Origin: CAIKZZ01 sp036742455
Lineage (GTDB): Bacteria > Pseudomonadota > Gammaproteobacteria > Steroidobacterales > Steroidobacteraceae
DNA: 43,199 nt
Assembly: GCA_036742455.1 (NCBI GenBank)
Contig: DAINQU010000025.1
Span: 1 to 43,199, forward strand
Reading direction: 5' to 3'
The notes below the pieces were generated by a model, which ran no database searches, had not been told where the DNA came from, and saw only the letters and a program-made list of their open reading frames with translations. This document shows, piece by piece, positions 16,005 through 24,934 of the stretch (positions are counted from its first letter, which is position 1; every line of letters starts with the position of its first letter). Position numbers and translations under genes: made by a program.

Positions 16005-16526
16005 TTAGAAATCTGAATCGCTGCCCGGTTCCGCCAGGGCACGCCGCGCCAGTTCGCGCGACTCACCGCCCATGCTTTCCAGCCAACCGGCCACATGGAC
16101 GGCATACCCCACGTAATGGGAATGCCGCCACCACGGCTCGCCGTCGAGTCTCAAGTGCAAACCCAGCAATGCACCGAAACCGCAGATGACGATGCCGCGG
16201 ACGAGGCCAAACAGGAAACCGAAGATGCGATCGACCACGCTCTGGCCGCCGGCGGTGTGGGTGATCCACGCCAGCACATGCCCGGCGAGCGCGCCGACCA
16301 GCAACACCACGACGAAAACGATGGCGCGGGCCACCCACGCTTTCTCCAACGGCGTTTCCAAAATGCCGCCGAGATAGGGGTGCAAAAACCCGGAAAAGCG
16401 CCAGGCGACGAACACCGCCACCAACCACGTCACGAGGGCAACGACCTCGCGCACCAACCCACGAATCGTGCCGATGACGATGGAGAGCAGCAGCACGGCA
16501 AAGAGGACGTAGTCGACACCTTGCAT
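16005..16526 (-). CDS. cvpA: CvpA family inner-membrane protein
   Basis: A 173-aa inner-membrane protein with four predicted helices (about residues 5-25, 30-48, 65-87 and 100-122) and a soluble C-terminus. In E. coli CvpA is required for colicin V production and tolerance of some envelope stresses; the mechanism is unknown. Family hallmarks are the N-terminal GVDYVLFAVLLLSIVIGTIR and the later LVRGIVICG. It precedes purF by 44 bp, the classic cvpA-purF pair, and follows the dedD-like gene by 78 bp. Confidence 0.93.
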   Translation of the reverse strand: MQGVDYVLFAVLLLSIVIGTIRGLVREVVALVTWLVAVFVAWRFSGFLHPYLGGILETPLEKAWVARAIVFVVVLLVGALAGHVLAWITHTAGGQSVVDRIFGFLFGLVRGIVICGFGALLGLHLRLDGEPWWRHSHYVGYAVHVAGWLESMGGESRELARRALAEPGSDSDF

Positions 16527-16566
16527 CGGGGTATCCGCAAGCCGGCCCGTTCAGGGCGATGCGCGG

Positions 16567-16572
16567 ATTTTA
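16567..16572 (-). promoter_or_regulatory. Possible -10 box before cvpA-purF
   Basis: The 78-bp gap between dedD and cvpA holds a minus-strand TAAAAT at 16567-16572 in otherwise GC-rich DNA, about 41 bp from the cvpA ATG. The expected -35 position reads CTGTGG, a poor match, so an internal promoter is possible but weak. PurR-type control of purF cannot be inferred because no PurR box was recognised. Confidence 0.3.
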
Positions 16573-16604
16573 GCCGAAAGCCGCGTCGGCCACAGCGTCG
16601 TTCG

Positions 16605-17603
16605 TCATTGCGCCGGGGCGACCGTGCCTTTGTGACCATCGGCCGCCAACCGCTCGGCGATGCGCTCGACGCGGTCGTGATCTTGCTCGGGTCCCACGCG
16701 CACGCGCCAGAGCACCTTGCCACCGCCGCGGTACTGCGACACGAAGGCTTTGTACTTGTGGGCGGTCAGATCGTGCGCCAACTTTTCCGCATTTTCTTTG
16801 GCCGCAAAACTGCCCAACTGGACCACCCAGCCGCCGGAGGCGTCCACGGGCGTCGACGGCGGCGCCGGTTTCGGCACCGGCTTTGCGACCGGCGCGGCCT
16901 TCGTCGGTGCCGGCGCTTGGGCAACGCTGGGCGGGATCTTCTTGGGATCGGCGGCGACGGTCGAAGCGGGTTTTGCCGCGCCGGGTGCCGGTTTTGCGCT
17001 GCCCGGTGCCGGCTTCGCGGCAACGGACTCCACGGGGGCCTTGGCGGCCGGCTTCGTGCCTTTCGCACCGGCACCGGGGCCCGTGGCGGCCGCAGGCGCG
17101 GGCTCCGCGTGCTCGGCCTTCGCGGGGTTGGGTGTCGCTGCCGCGACCGGGGTGGCCGGTGTGCTCGGTGCGGGGGTGTTCGTGGCCGCGGCCGCGGGCG
17201 AGGCCCCGGGCGCCGCCGGTGCCGGTGTGCCGGCGGCGGCCGGCAACCCACTGGCCGGCGACGGACTGGCGCTCGCCGATCGCGTGGCGGGGTTGGGCAA
17301 CGCCGGCGCCGGCAAGACGGTCGGCGCGACGCGGACCGCGCCCGGCGCGGCCTCCTCCGCGGTGGCGGCGTCCGACGCCGACTCCGCCGGGTTGTTCGGG
17401 CCTGCCGCGGGTGGCGACTCGGACGGAGCGACCGCGGCGCCTTGCGGCTGGGTGAGGTCGATGTGACCGACCGTCACCGCGGCATCGTCCGGGGCGGTCG
17501 TCGCCGGCTGCCGCGGACCGGTGAGCAGGGACGGCACAACGAGCACCACGAGAGCGACAAGCACCACGGCGCCGAGTAAGCGTTCTTTGAGCTGTGCGTC
17601 CAT
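16605..17603 (-). CDS. dedD: DedD-like SPOR-domain cell-division protein
   Basis: A 332-aa bitopic inner-membrane protein. Residues 1-9 are cytoplasmic, about 10-28 form the membrane anchor (LLGAVVLVALVVLVVPSLL), then comes a 220-residue periplasmic linker of mostly Ala, Pro and Thr, and a C-terminal SPOR domain (from GGWVVQLGSFAAKENAEKLA to the end), which binds denuded peptidoglycan at the septum. The position between folC and cvpA is that of dedD in E. coli and Pseudomonas. The linker is much longer than in E. coli DedD (220 aa in total). ATG at 17603 is chosen over the adjacent GTG at 17606; an AAGGA lies upstream. Confidence 0.88.
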   Translation of the reverse strand: MDAQLKERLLGAVVLVALVVLVVPSLLTGPRQPATTAPDDAAVTVGHIDLTQPQGAAVAPSESPPAAGPNNPAESASDAATAEEAAPGAVRVAPTVLPAPALPNPATRSASASPSPASGLPAAAGTPAPAAPGASPAAAATNTPAPSTPATPVAAATPNPAKAEHAEPAPAAATGPGAGAKGTKPAAKAPVESVAAKPAPGSAKPAPGAAKPASTVAADPKKIPPSVAQAPAPTKAAPVAKPVPKPAPPSTPVDASGGWVVQLGSFAAKENAEKLAHDLTAHKYKAFVSQYRGGGKVLWRVRVGPEQDHDRVERIAERLAADGHKGTVAPAQ

Positions 17604-17651
17604 CACGCCGATCCTTGTAGAGACTGCCGTCGAGTATAGACGCGCGGCCGC

Positions 17652-18923
17652 TTACGAGCGGTCACGTCGCCACTGCAAGGCCGGTGCAACGGTGTGGAAC
17701 GAGCCAAACACGACCACGCGATCGCCCGGTTGGGCGTGCGCTGCGGCGCGTTCGCAGGCCGCTTCGATGGACGCGGTGGCCGCGACGGGCGCGACCAGCA
17801 GCGGCGACCACAGCGCCGCGAGCGCGGCCGCCGTCCGGCCCCGTTCGCCGTCCAAGGGCACGGTCAATACCGTGTCCTCGGCGCGCACGGCCGGCGCGAG
17901 GATGCGCGCCACGAGCGCCGCGTCCTTATCGATGAGCATGCCGGCAATGTAGACGGTCCGCCCCGCGCCGCGCCGCTCAACGAGCGTCTCGGCGAGGACC
18001 GCCGCACTGCCCTCGTTGTGCGCGACGTCGAAGACCCACTCGACGGGCCCTTCGATCACTTGGTAGCGACCGGTCAGTTCCACGCGACCGAGCCCCGCCG
18101 CCACCTCGGCGGCCGACGGCAAGGCCTCTAGCGACTCGAGCGCCGCCAAGGCCGTCGCGGTGTTGCCGTACTGCGCGTTGCCGGCGAGTCGCGGCGTCGG
18201 CAGACCGGTCAGCGTCTGCGCAAGCCCCACGTAATCAAAACCACCGGGATAGCGGACCGAGCGAAATTCCGTTCCGTAGCGATAGAGTCGCGCGCCGATC
18301 TCGGCGGCGTGTGCGGCCAGCGACGCAGGCATGTCGGCGCTGCCCAAGATCGCCGGTCGGTGCGCACGGAAAATCCCGGCTTTTTCCCGGCCGATCCCTT
18401 CGAGGTCGGAACCGAGGTAGTCGACGTGATCCAAACTGATGGACACCACGACCGCACAATCAGGGTCCCACGCATTGATCGCATCCAAGCGACCGCCCAA
18501 CCCCACCTCCAGCACCCACAGATCAAGGTCCTGCAGGCGGAACGCCAGCAGCGCCGCGAGGGTGCCGTACTCGAAGTACGTCAGTCGCACGTCGCCCCGC
18601 ACCGCTTCGATGCGTTCAAACACCTCGCACAGGAAGGCGTCGTCGATCTCGCGCCCGTCGATGCGGATGCGCTCGGTGTAACGGATGAGGTGCGGCGATT
18701 GGTAAAGACCGACGCGCCGTCCCGCGGCGAGCCCGAGCGCTGCGATCGTCGCAGTGACCGAGCCCTTGCCGTTCGTGCCCCCGACCGTGATGACCTGCTC
18801 GCGGCCTCGCGACAGACCCAGTCGCGCGAGCATCTCGGTCATGCGACCGAGACCGAAGTCCATGACCGAGGGATGCAGGCTCGACTGGTAGTCGAGCCAT
18901 TCCTCCAAGGACCGTGGGGTCAC
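17652..18923 (-). CDS. folC: Dihydrofolate/folylpolyglutamate synthase
   Basis: Adds glutamate to dihydropteroate and then further glutamates to reduced folates using ATP. The 423-aa product shows the P-loop GTNGKGSVTATI, the YFEYGTLAALLAF and EVGLGGRLDAIN blocks, and the SISLDHVDYLG and REKAGIFR segments. The Mur-ligase-like C-terminal domain includes FDVAHNEGSA. The GTG at 18923 overlaps the accD stop (GTGA), so translation is probably coupled to accD. The accD-folC-dedD order is conserved in gammaproteobacteria. Confidence 0.97.
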   Translation of the reverse strand: MTPRSLEEWLDYQSSLHPSVMDFGLGRMTEMLARLGLSRGREQVITVGGTNGKGSVTATIAALGLAAGRRVGLYQSPHLIRYTERIRIDGREIDDAFLCEVFERIEAVRGDVRLTYFEYGTLAALLAFRLQDLDLWVLEVGLGGRLDAINAWDPDCAVVVSISLDHVDYLGSDLEGIGREKAGIFRAHRPAILGSADMPASLAAHAAEIGARLYRYGTEFRSVRYPGGFDYVGLAQTLTGLPTPRLAGNAQYGNTATALAALESLEALPSAAEVAAGLGRVELTGRYQVIEGPVEWVFDVAHNEGSAAVLAETLVERRGAGRTVYIAGMLIDKDAALVARILAPAVRAEDTVLTVPLDGERGRTAAALAALWSPLLVAPVAATASIEAACERAAAHAQPGDRVVVFGSFHTVAPALQWRRDRS

Positions 18924-19789
18924 GCGCCGGCGGCCCGGGCCGGCGCCTTCAGGAACAGACGCAGCAAATTGGAGATCCGATCGCGCTGGTCGCGACGATC
19001 AATGATCAAGTCGACCGACCCGTGCTCCAACAGGAACTCGGACCGCTGGAATCCCTCGGGCAGCGTTTCCCGAACGGTTTGCTGAATCACGCGAGGACCG
19101 GCGAAGCCGATCAGCGCGCGCGGTTCGCCGACGTTGATGTCGCCGAGCATGGCCAAGCTCGCCGACACACCGCCGGTGGTGGGATCGGTGAGCACCGACA
19201 CGAACGGCAAACCGTCCTCGGCGAGGCGCGCCAGCGCAGCGCTGGTCTTGCCCATCTGCATGAGCGAGTACAGGCCTTCCTGCATTCGCGCGCCACCGCT
19301 CGAGGAAAAGCAGATAAACGGCATGCGGAACGTCCGGCAGTGCTCGACGGCACGCACGAATTTCTCGCCGACGACGCTGCCCATCGAACCGCCCATGAAA
19401 CGGAATTCGAACGCGGCCGCGACCACTTCCAGACCGGTCAGGGTGCCGGCCATGACGATCAGGGCATCCTTCTCGCCGGTGGCTTTCTGGGCGGCGATCA
19501 AACGATCTTTGTAGCGCTTGCTGTCGCGGAACTTGAGCGGATCTTCCGGCTGGATCGTGGCCGCCAGCTCGCTCGCGGAGCCCGGATCCAAGAATCGCTT
19601 CAGACGCTCGCGCGCATCGATACGCATGTGGTGCGCGCATTTCGGGCACACCGACAGATTGCGCTCCAGCTCGGCGCGGTACAGCACCGCATCACAGGCC
19701 GGGCACTTGATCCACAAACCTTCCGGCACCGAGCGCGTACGCCGTTCGGTCGTAATGCGGGACGGGATGATCTTCTCGAACCAGGTCAT
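18920..19789 (-). CDS. accD: Acetyl-CoA carboxylase carboxyltransferase, beta subunit
   Basis: With AccA forms the carboxyltransferase that moves CO2 from biotin on AccB to acetyl-CoA, giving malonyl-CoA. The 289-aa protein has the N-terminal four-cysteine zinc ribbon (CPACDAVLYR then CPKCAHH), which also binds its own mRNA in E. coli, and the crotonase-like core with MGGSMGSVVGEKF, FSSSGGARMQEG, DPTTGGVSAS and the GFAGPRVIQQT block. Its ATG overlaps the truA stop by 4 bp and its stop overlaps folC by 4 bp, giving a truA-accD-folC coupled set. Confidence 0.98.
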   Translation of the reverse strand: MTWFEKIIPSRITTERRTRSVPEGLWIKCPACDAVLYRAELERNLSVCPKCAHHMRIDARERLKRFLDPGSASELAATIQPEDPLKFRDSKRYKDRLIAAQKATGEKDALIVMAGTLTGLEVVAAAFEFRFMGGSMGSVVGEKFVRAVEHCRTFRMPFICFSSSGGARMQEGLYSLMQMGKTSAALARLAEDGLPFVSVLTDPTTGGVSASLAMLGDINVGEPRALIGFAGPRVIQQTVRETLPEGFQRSEFLLEHGSVDLIIDRRDQRDRISNLLRLFLKAPARAAGA

Positions 19790-20601
19790 CGCTCACCTTC
19801 ACGAGGCGGTAAAGCGCTGATGATAGCCGATTGGCCGGCCCCCGCCCCCTCCGGTACACCCGCGCCGTAGGAATATCGAACCGACTGGAAGTAGAGTCCG
19901 GCGGCCGGCGCTGTCACGCCCGCCTGCGTGCGGTCCCGCGCCGCCAACAAAGCGGCGATCCAACTGGGCGGTTCGCTGCCCTCGCCGACCACCAAAGCGG
20001 CCCCGACGATGTTGCGGACCATGTGGTGCAAGAACGCATTGGCGGTGATGTCGAGCACAATCAGCGGCCCTTGCCGCACCACACGGATGGCATCGAGGCG
20101 GCGGACGGTCGAGACCGACTGACACTCGGCGGCGCGAAACGACGAGAAATCGTGTCGACCCACGAGGCACTGCAGGCTCTGGTGCATCCGCTCGGCGTCC
20201 AATGGCGCATGCCGCAGACAGGCGCGCCCTGCCCAGAGGGCCGAACGAACCGGGGCGTTCAGGATCAAGTACCGGTACGAGCGGTTCATCGCCGCGTAGC
20301 GCGCGTGAAACCCGTCAGCGACCGCACGGGCCCAATTGATGGAAATATCGGGGGGCAGGTAGCGATTCGCGCCCAACACCCAGCCGCGCTCGGAGCGCAC
20401 CGACGGGGTGTCGAAGTGAATCACCTGCCCGGTGGCGTGCACGCCCGTGTCGGTACGTCCGGCGCAGGCGGTCACGACCGGATGGTCCGCCACCAACGAC
20501 AGCGCCCGCTCCACCTCCGCTTGCACGGACGGCAGGACGAGTTGCCGCTGCCAGCCGGCGTAGGCGGTGCCTAGGTATTCGAGTCCAACCGCAATACGCA
20601 C
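19786..20601 (-). CDS. truA: tRNA pseudouridine(38-40) synthase
   Basis: Converts uridines 38, 39 and 40 of tRNA anticodon arms to pseudouridine. The 271-aa length fits E. coli TruA (270). The catalytic Asp is in GRTDTGVHATGQV, and other conserved parts are YLGTAYAGWQRQ at the N-terminus, YRYLILN, FHARYAA and HHMVRNIVGAL-like HHMVRNIVGAAL. GTG at 20601 is preferred since conservation begins there and fimV ends 7 bp upstream; an ATG at 20628 lies within fimV. The usual trpF (and trpBA) genes between truA and accD are absent. Confidence 0.96.
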   Translation of the reverse strand: MRIAVGLEYLGTAYAGWQRQLVLPSVQAEVERALSLVADHPVVTACAGRTDTGVHATGQVIHFDTPSVRSERGWVLGANRYLPPDISINWARAVADGFHARYAAMNRSYRYLILNAPVRSALWAGRACLRHAPLDAERMHQSLQCLVGRHDFSSFRAAECQSVSTVRRLDAIRVVRQGPLIVLDITANAFLHHMVRNIVGAALVVGEGSEPPSWIAALLAARDRTQAGVTAPAAGLYFQSVRYSYGAGVPEGAGAGQSAIISALPPREGER

Positions 20602-20608
20602 GCCGGGC

Positions 20609-23554
20609 TCAGCCCGGCAGCGTCTCAAGGATGCGCTGCGCCTCGCTCTTTTGAGACGGGCTGCCCTCGCTCATCACCTCATCGAGGATGGCGCGCGCGC
20701 CGTCGGGATCGCCCATGTCGAGGTACGCACGCGCCAAGTCGAGCTTGGTGCCTACCTCGGAGAGGGTGACCGGGTCGAGATCGGGCAAATCGAGATCGTG
20801 GATACGGGAACGGCTCACGTCATCTTCCGGCAGATAGTCGTCCGCATCCGCGTGCACCGCGGGTGGTTGGACGTGAAGGCCTGTCGCAACGAGGTCCGTG
20901 GCGAACCGGCTGCGATCGAGGCCTGGCTGGGCCAGGGTGTCATCCTGGAGTGCACGCGCCAGATCGTCGAGATCGAACTCAAGGGGCTCGTCGCCCAAAT
21001 TCAACTCGTCCATGCGCAACCCGGCGATCGAGGCGCGGTGATCCGACTCCGGCAGCGCGCTCGAGGGCACGATCGGCACGGCCGCGGTCGGATGGATCGA
21101 GTCGTCATCCACGTCCGACAGAACGATGTCCTCGGCATCGGGGGTCGCGGCGACGGACGGCGGCGGCTCGGTCGCACCCGGCGTCGGCTCGACGCTCGAC
21201 GCGGTACTCGACCAGTGCTGCTCGAGCAATCGTGACGCTTCCGCAAGGAGCGCGTCCGCCGACTCATCGTCGTCCGCCGGCGTCGCGGTCTCCGCAATGG
21301 AGGGCATCCGCGCTGTCAACGAGTCTTCGTCGTGCAACGACGGCATCAGTCGCGTCGGCTCCTCGGCGAGGCGCGGCGCGAGCACCGTGTCGGTGCGCGT
21401 CGACGCGTCGGCCGGCAATGCCTGTAGGACATCGTCGGGGATGCCGAGGTCCTCAAGATCAATCTCCGAGGTCGTCTCCATCGGCTGCGCCGCGGCCGGC
21501 GCTGCGGGCGTTGGCGCCGACTCCGTGCCGAACCCGTGCGCGCCCGGATCGAGCGTGGCCGACAAATCGAGGAGATCGCGCTCGAGTTCCAGGTGGAAGT
21601 CGGACGCGCCGGTCGCGCCGATAGCCCCGGTCGCACCGTCGGGAACCAGCGTATCGCCGCCGGCGATTTCGAGGTCCAAGCCGCCGAGCGCGAGGCCCCC
21701 GTCCAAGTCCAAATCCATCGGCACGGCCGAGTCCAAGCGGCCCGCAAAGAGCGGATCGTTGGGCGCAATCTGCCGACCCATGACGGCCACGCGATCCCAC
21801 GCGGCCGCGTCGAGGGCCCCGCGGTCGAGCGTGCGCGCGGCGTCGAGGAAGGCCGCCGTGTCACCGGCCACGAAATACACTTCCAGCAACTTCAGCGACA
21901 GATCGCTGCGCGTCGGATCGAGCTCGATGGCGAGCTTCAGGATGTCCGCCGCTTGGGTGTACAGGCCGTAGGCGATGTGGAAATCCGCCTCCGCCAACGG
22001 GTCCATGTGATGCAGCGTGATCGACGACTCGGCACCGAGTCGGCTGTCGAGGGGCGGACTGCCCGGCGTCGCCGAGTGCGGTATCGCCTGGGTCGTCAGC
22101 GCGTTGAACGGCGGGGGTTGGTACTCGCCCGACTCGTCGTCGTGCTCAGTGACTTCGATGCGCTGACGGGCGTCCGCCTCCGAGCGCGGGGTGGCCGACA
22201 GCCGCGGGTGCGTCTGCAGCGGATCGCCGTCCATCGGGTGCGGCGTCCCCCAGTCCGGGGTGGCGGCAGCGTCGGTCTCAGGCTCCGCGTTGCCCGCGCG
22301 CTGACGGGCGCGCCACTTCAACCCAATGAGCGCGAGCAACAGCACGCCGAGCGTGCCGCCAATCAACGTCAGCGCGTTGTCCATCAACACGTCGAGCAGG
22401 CCCGGCTCGCTCACCGGCGGCACCGGCGTACTGGTCAGCTTACGCGGGGCCACGGGTGCGGTCGGGACACTCGACGGCGACGGCACCGGAGCGGCCGCGG
22501 TGGCCGGGGCGGCGGTGACCGGCGCCGGTGTCGGCGTCGGTTCCGATGCCGGTGCCGGTGCGGGAGTCGCGACGGGCGCCGGCGTGGATTTCGGGGTCTT
22601 CTGGGCCAATTCGGCCTGCAAGCGCGCCAATTCGGCGTTCTTCAGTTCGAGCAGTCGGCGCACCTCGGCCATCTCGGCCGTGTTCGACCCGGTGCTGGCA
22701 GCCGATGGGGCGCTGCCCGGTTCGGTCGTCGCGGCGGCCGGCGGGTTCTTCGGCACCACCAAGCGCAAGCGCGCCTCGCTGTGGCCTTCCTTCCACGCGC
22801 CGACCTGGCGGTGCACTTCCGTCGTCGCCTCGTCAACGCCGAGCTGCGACCATTCGGATTTGGGCGACAGCCGCAGCAGCGCACCCCGGTGGAGGCGATT
22901 GATATTGCCGTCGAAGGCCGACGGGTTGGCACGGAAGGTGGCAACCAAGGCACGGTTCACGTCGGCCGCAGCCGAATACCCCTGTGCACGCACCACCGAG
23001 GAGAGGGTTTCGCCCGCGACGACGCGGTGTTCCGAGGCGGTCGTTGGCACCTCCGCGGTGGCGGTGACCGCCGCCGGCGCACGCTCAATCGCGCCGGCCG
23101 AGGCGCCACTCACGCCACTCGCCGGCGCCAGGGTCGGCGTCGGCGCCGTGGGCTGTGCCTCAAACACGGGCGGATCGATCAGCAGCGTGTATTCGCGGAC
23201 CAAATGGCCGCGCGGCCAATCGACCGCGACCAAAAACGTCACAAAGGGTTCGGTCACCGGTTGCGTCGAGCGGACGTCGACCTGCAGTCGGCCGGACGGA
23301 TCGCGCGAGACACGAAAATTCAGATTGGACAGGAAGGCCGGACGGTCGAGATGCAAGCGCTCAAACGCGTCGCGCGGCGCGAGCGTCACGGTCAGGTCTT
23401 TGAGGTCGTCGGCCGACGCGGCCAACACGGGAATGTGCGCGTTGAGCGGCTGATTGAGGCGCGAAATGACCTCGGCTTCACCCAAACCCAATGCGCCGGC
23501 CGCCGCGGGCAGCAGGGCAGCAAGGATCAAGGCCAGACGCTTATTATCAACCAT
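20609..23554 (-). CDS. fimV: FimV-like polar hub / pilus assembly protein
   Basis: A 981-aa inner-membrane protein that in Pseudomonas and Vibrio organises the cell pole, supports type IV pilus and type II secretion assembly, and raises cAMP. Residues 1-22 are a signal peptide. The FimV N-terminal domain follows (LGLGEAEVISRLNQPLNAHI and on). A LysM-like peptidoglycan-binding stretch begins about residue 180 (VAGETLSSVV). A Pro/Ala/Thr linker and a coiled coil (ELKNAELARLQAELAQK) lead to one membrane helix (NALTLIGGTLGVLLLALIGL). The cytoplasmic part is long, acidic and repetitive and ends in the conserved TPR-like FimV C-terminal motif (KLDLARAYLDMGDPDGARAI). ATG at 23554 is chosen because the signal peptide begins there; the ribosome site is weak. 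truA follows after 7 bp. Confidence 0.92.
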   Translation of the reverse strand: MVDNKRLALILAALLPAAAGALGLGEAEVISRLNQPLNAHIPVLAASADDLKDLTVTLAPRDAFERLHLDRPAFLSNLNFRVSRDPSGRLQVDVRSTQPVTEPFVTFLVAVDWPRGHLVREYTLLIDPPVFEAQPTAPTPTLAPASGVSGASAGAIERAPAAVTATAEVPTTASEHRVVAGETLSSVVRAQGYSAAADVNRALVATFRANPSAFDGNINRLHRGALLRLSPKSEWSQLGVDEATTEVHRQVGAWKEGHSEARLRLVVPKNPPAAATTEPGSAPSAASTGSNTAEMAEVRRLLELKNAELARLQAELAQKTPKSTPAPVATPAPAPASEPTPTPAPVTAAPATAAAPVPSPSSVPTAPVAPRKLTSTPVPPVSEPGLLDVLMDNALTLIGGTLGVLLLALIGLKWRARQRAGNAEPETDAAATPDWGTPHPMDGDPLQTHPRLSATPRSEADARQRIEVTEHDDESGEYQPPPFNALTTQAIPHSATPGSPPLDSRLGAESSITLHHMDPLAEADFHIAYGLYTQAADILKLAIELDPTRSDLSLKLLEVYFVAGDTAAFLDAARTLDRGALDAAAWDRVAVMGRQIAPNDPLFAGRLDSAVPMDLDLDGGLALGGLDLEIAGGDTLVPDGATGAIGATGASDFHLELERDLLDLSATLDPGAHGFGTESAPTPAAPAAAQPMETTSEIDLEDLGIPDDVLQALPADASTRTDTVLAPRLAEEPTRLMPSLHDEDSLTARMPSIAETATPADDDESADALLAEASRLLEQHWSSTASSVEPTPGATEPPPSVAATPDAEDIVLSDVDDDSIHPTAAVPIVPSSALPESDHRASIAGLRMDELNLGDEPLEFDLDDLARALQDDTLAQPGLDRSRFATDLVATGLHVQPPAVHADADDYLPEDDVSRSRIHDLDLPDLDPVTLSEVGTKLDLARAYLDMGDPDGARAILDEVMSEGSPSQKSEAQRILETLPG

Positions 23555-23682
23555 CAGATACCCCGCGTCGCCACCCCTGCACATCCCCCTCGTCGGGTAC
23601 GGATGCGCGATCGGCGACGCCTCACAGCAAAAACGACCATCCACGGATTCCCATGGCGCGTGCTTGGCCGGCCATTTGACGG

Positions 23683-23712
23683 AATATAGCCTAGCGCAGC
23701 CGAGACCATCAA
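23683..23712 (-). promoter_or_regulatory. sigma-70 promoter of the fimV-truA-accD-folC unit
   Basis: In the 171-bp gap between the MFS gene and fimV the minus strand has TTGATG (23707-23712), an 18-bp spacer and TATATT (23683-23688). The predicted start near 23676 leaves a leader of about 120 nt before the fimV ATG. This is the widest gap in the prmB-to-miaE series, so it probably starts a new transcription unit. Confidence 0.6.
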
Positions 23713-23725
23713 AAATACGATTCGG

Positions 23726-24934
23726 TCACAGGATCCGTGCGCGCGACCGTAGCCGATCCGCCGCCTCGGAACGACGATCTGCATCACAGCGTTGGACGAA
23801 CGACGGCCAAAAACAGGCGGCCAGGGCCGCCGCGGCAAACGCCACCCCGCCGAGAAAGGCCGCCGCCGGCGAGACGCGCTCGTACAGCGCGCCGGCAACG
23901 AGGCTGCCCACGATGCCACCGACACCCGAACCCGCGGCGGCCAGGAGCGCTTGCGAGCGCCCCGCAGCCCCCGGCGGTGCAAAACGCGCGGCCAAGACGA
24001 CACTGCAGGCCTGAAACAGACCAAAACAGGCCGCATGGCTCAGTTGGGCCACGGCATTCCAGGCCACCGACTCGGGCACCGCCGCCACCACCGCCCAACG
24101 CACGACGGTGATACCGATGGACAGCACGAGCAAGCGGTCGAGCGGCACCCGCGCCAAGATGCGCGGCGACAGCCAAAACAAGCCGATCTCCGCCACGACC
24201 CCCGCCGCCCAGTACAGGCTGATCAACCGTTCCGGGTAGCCGTAATGGCGCAGGAAAATGGTGTAGAAGCCGTTGAAGGCCCCAAAACTGGCAATTTGCA
24301 GGAACGCAATCAGGAGCAGAACGCGGGTCGGACCGTCCGCCAAAATGCCCGCGAACCCACCGCCGGTCCGGACCGACGGCCCACGGTGCCCGCCGACCTT
24401 GGGCAACGTCAGGAACGTCAGCACCGCGACCGCATGCCCGAGCACCAAGGCCACCGGGATGACGCCGTCCCCCACCCGGGGGATCAGGGCCCCAACCGAA
24501 AGGACCATGACGACGAAGCCGATCGACCCCCACAGCCGCAAACGCCCGTACTGCGACCGGTCGGCGCCGAGCCGCTCAAGCACGACCGTGTCGAGCGCCG
24601 GGAGTGTGGCCGTAAACGCCAAACTGTACAGGGCGATCGACACGGCAATGGCCCACGGCGACCGCGCAAGGCCGGCGCACAAGGCCGTCACGCCGGCCAG
24701 TACCGCGCCGGCGACCAGCACCCACTTACGCTCGGCGGCGCGGTCGACCCACCCTCCCCCGATCAACGGCGAGACGATGCGGACGGTATTGAAGATCGCG
24801 AGCACCCCGCCGATCGCCGTGGCCGCAAGACCGAGGCCCGCCAAGTGCGCGGACCAGTACGGCATGAAGACACCAAAGGCGGCGTAGTAGGTGAGGTACG
24901 CCGCCGCAAAGGGACGATCGGCCCGACGGATCAC
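23726..24934 (-). CDS. MFS transporter, MFS_1-like (LacY/HcaT group)
   Basis: A 402-aa inner-membrane protein with about twelve hydrophobic helices. The N-terminal AAYLTYYAAFGVFMPYWSAHLA and the following RIVSPLIGGGWVDRAAERKW loop, as well as YGRLRLWGSIGFVV, are typical of the MFS_1-like group that includes HcaT (3-phenylpropionate) and sugar:proton symporters. The substrate cannot be read from sequence. GTG at 24934 is chosen as it overlaps the aroC stop (GTGA); a GTG at 24964 would add ten residues inside aroC. In many relatives an asd gene stands between aroC and fimV; here this transporter takes that place. Confidence 0.88.
   Translation of the reverse strand: MIRRADRPFAAAYLTYYAAFGVFMPYWSAHLAGLGLAATAIGGVLAIFNTVRIVSPLIGGGWVDRAAERKWVLVAGAVLAGVTALCAGLARSPWAIAVSIALYSLAFTATLPALDTVVLERLGADRSQYGRLRLWGSIGFVVMVLSVGALIPRVGDGVIPVALVLGHAVAVLTFLTLPKVGGHRGPSVRTGGGFAGILADGPTRVLLLIAFLQIASFGAFNGFYTIFLRHYGYPERLISLYWAAGVVAEIGLFWLSPRILARVPLDRLLVLSIGITVVRWAVVAAVPESVAWNAVAQLSHAACFGLFQACSVVLAARFAPPGAAGRSQALLAAAGSGVGGIVGSLVAGALYERVSPAAAFLGGVAFAAAALAACFWPSFVQRCDADRRSEAADRLRSRARIL

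Noticed and set aside
14461..16008. Plus-strand ORF of 515 aa over purF
   Set aside because: Antisense shadow of purF in GC-rich DNA; no start signal or domain.
16095..17579. Plus-strand ORF of 494 aa over cvpA and dedD
   Set aside because: Arg/Gly/His-rich antisense shadow.
21536..23689. Plus-strand ORF of 717 aa over fimV
   Set aside because: Antisense of the repetitive fimV coding sequence; Arg-rich and unlike any family.
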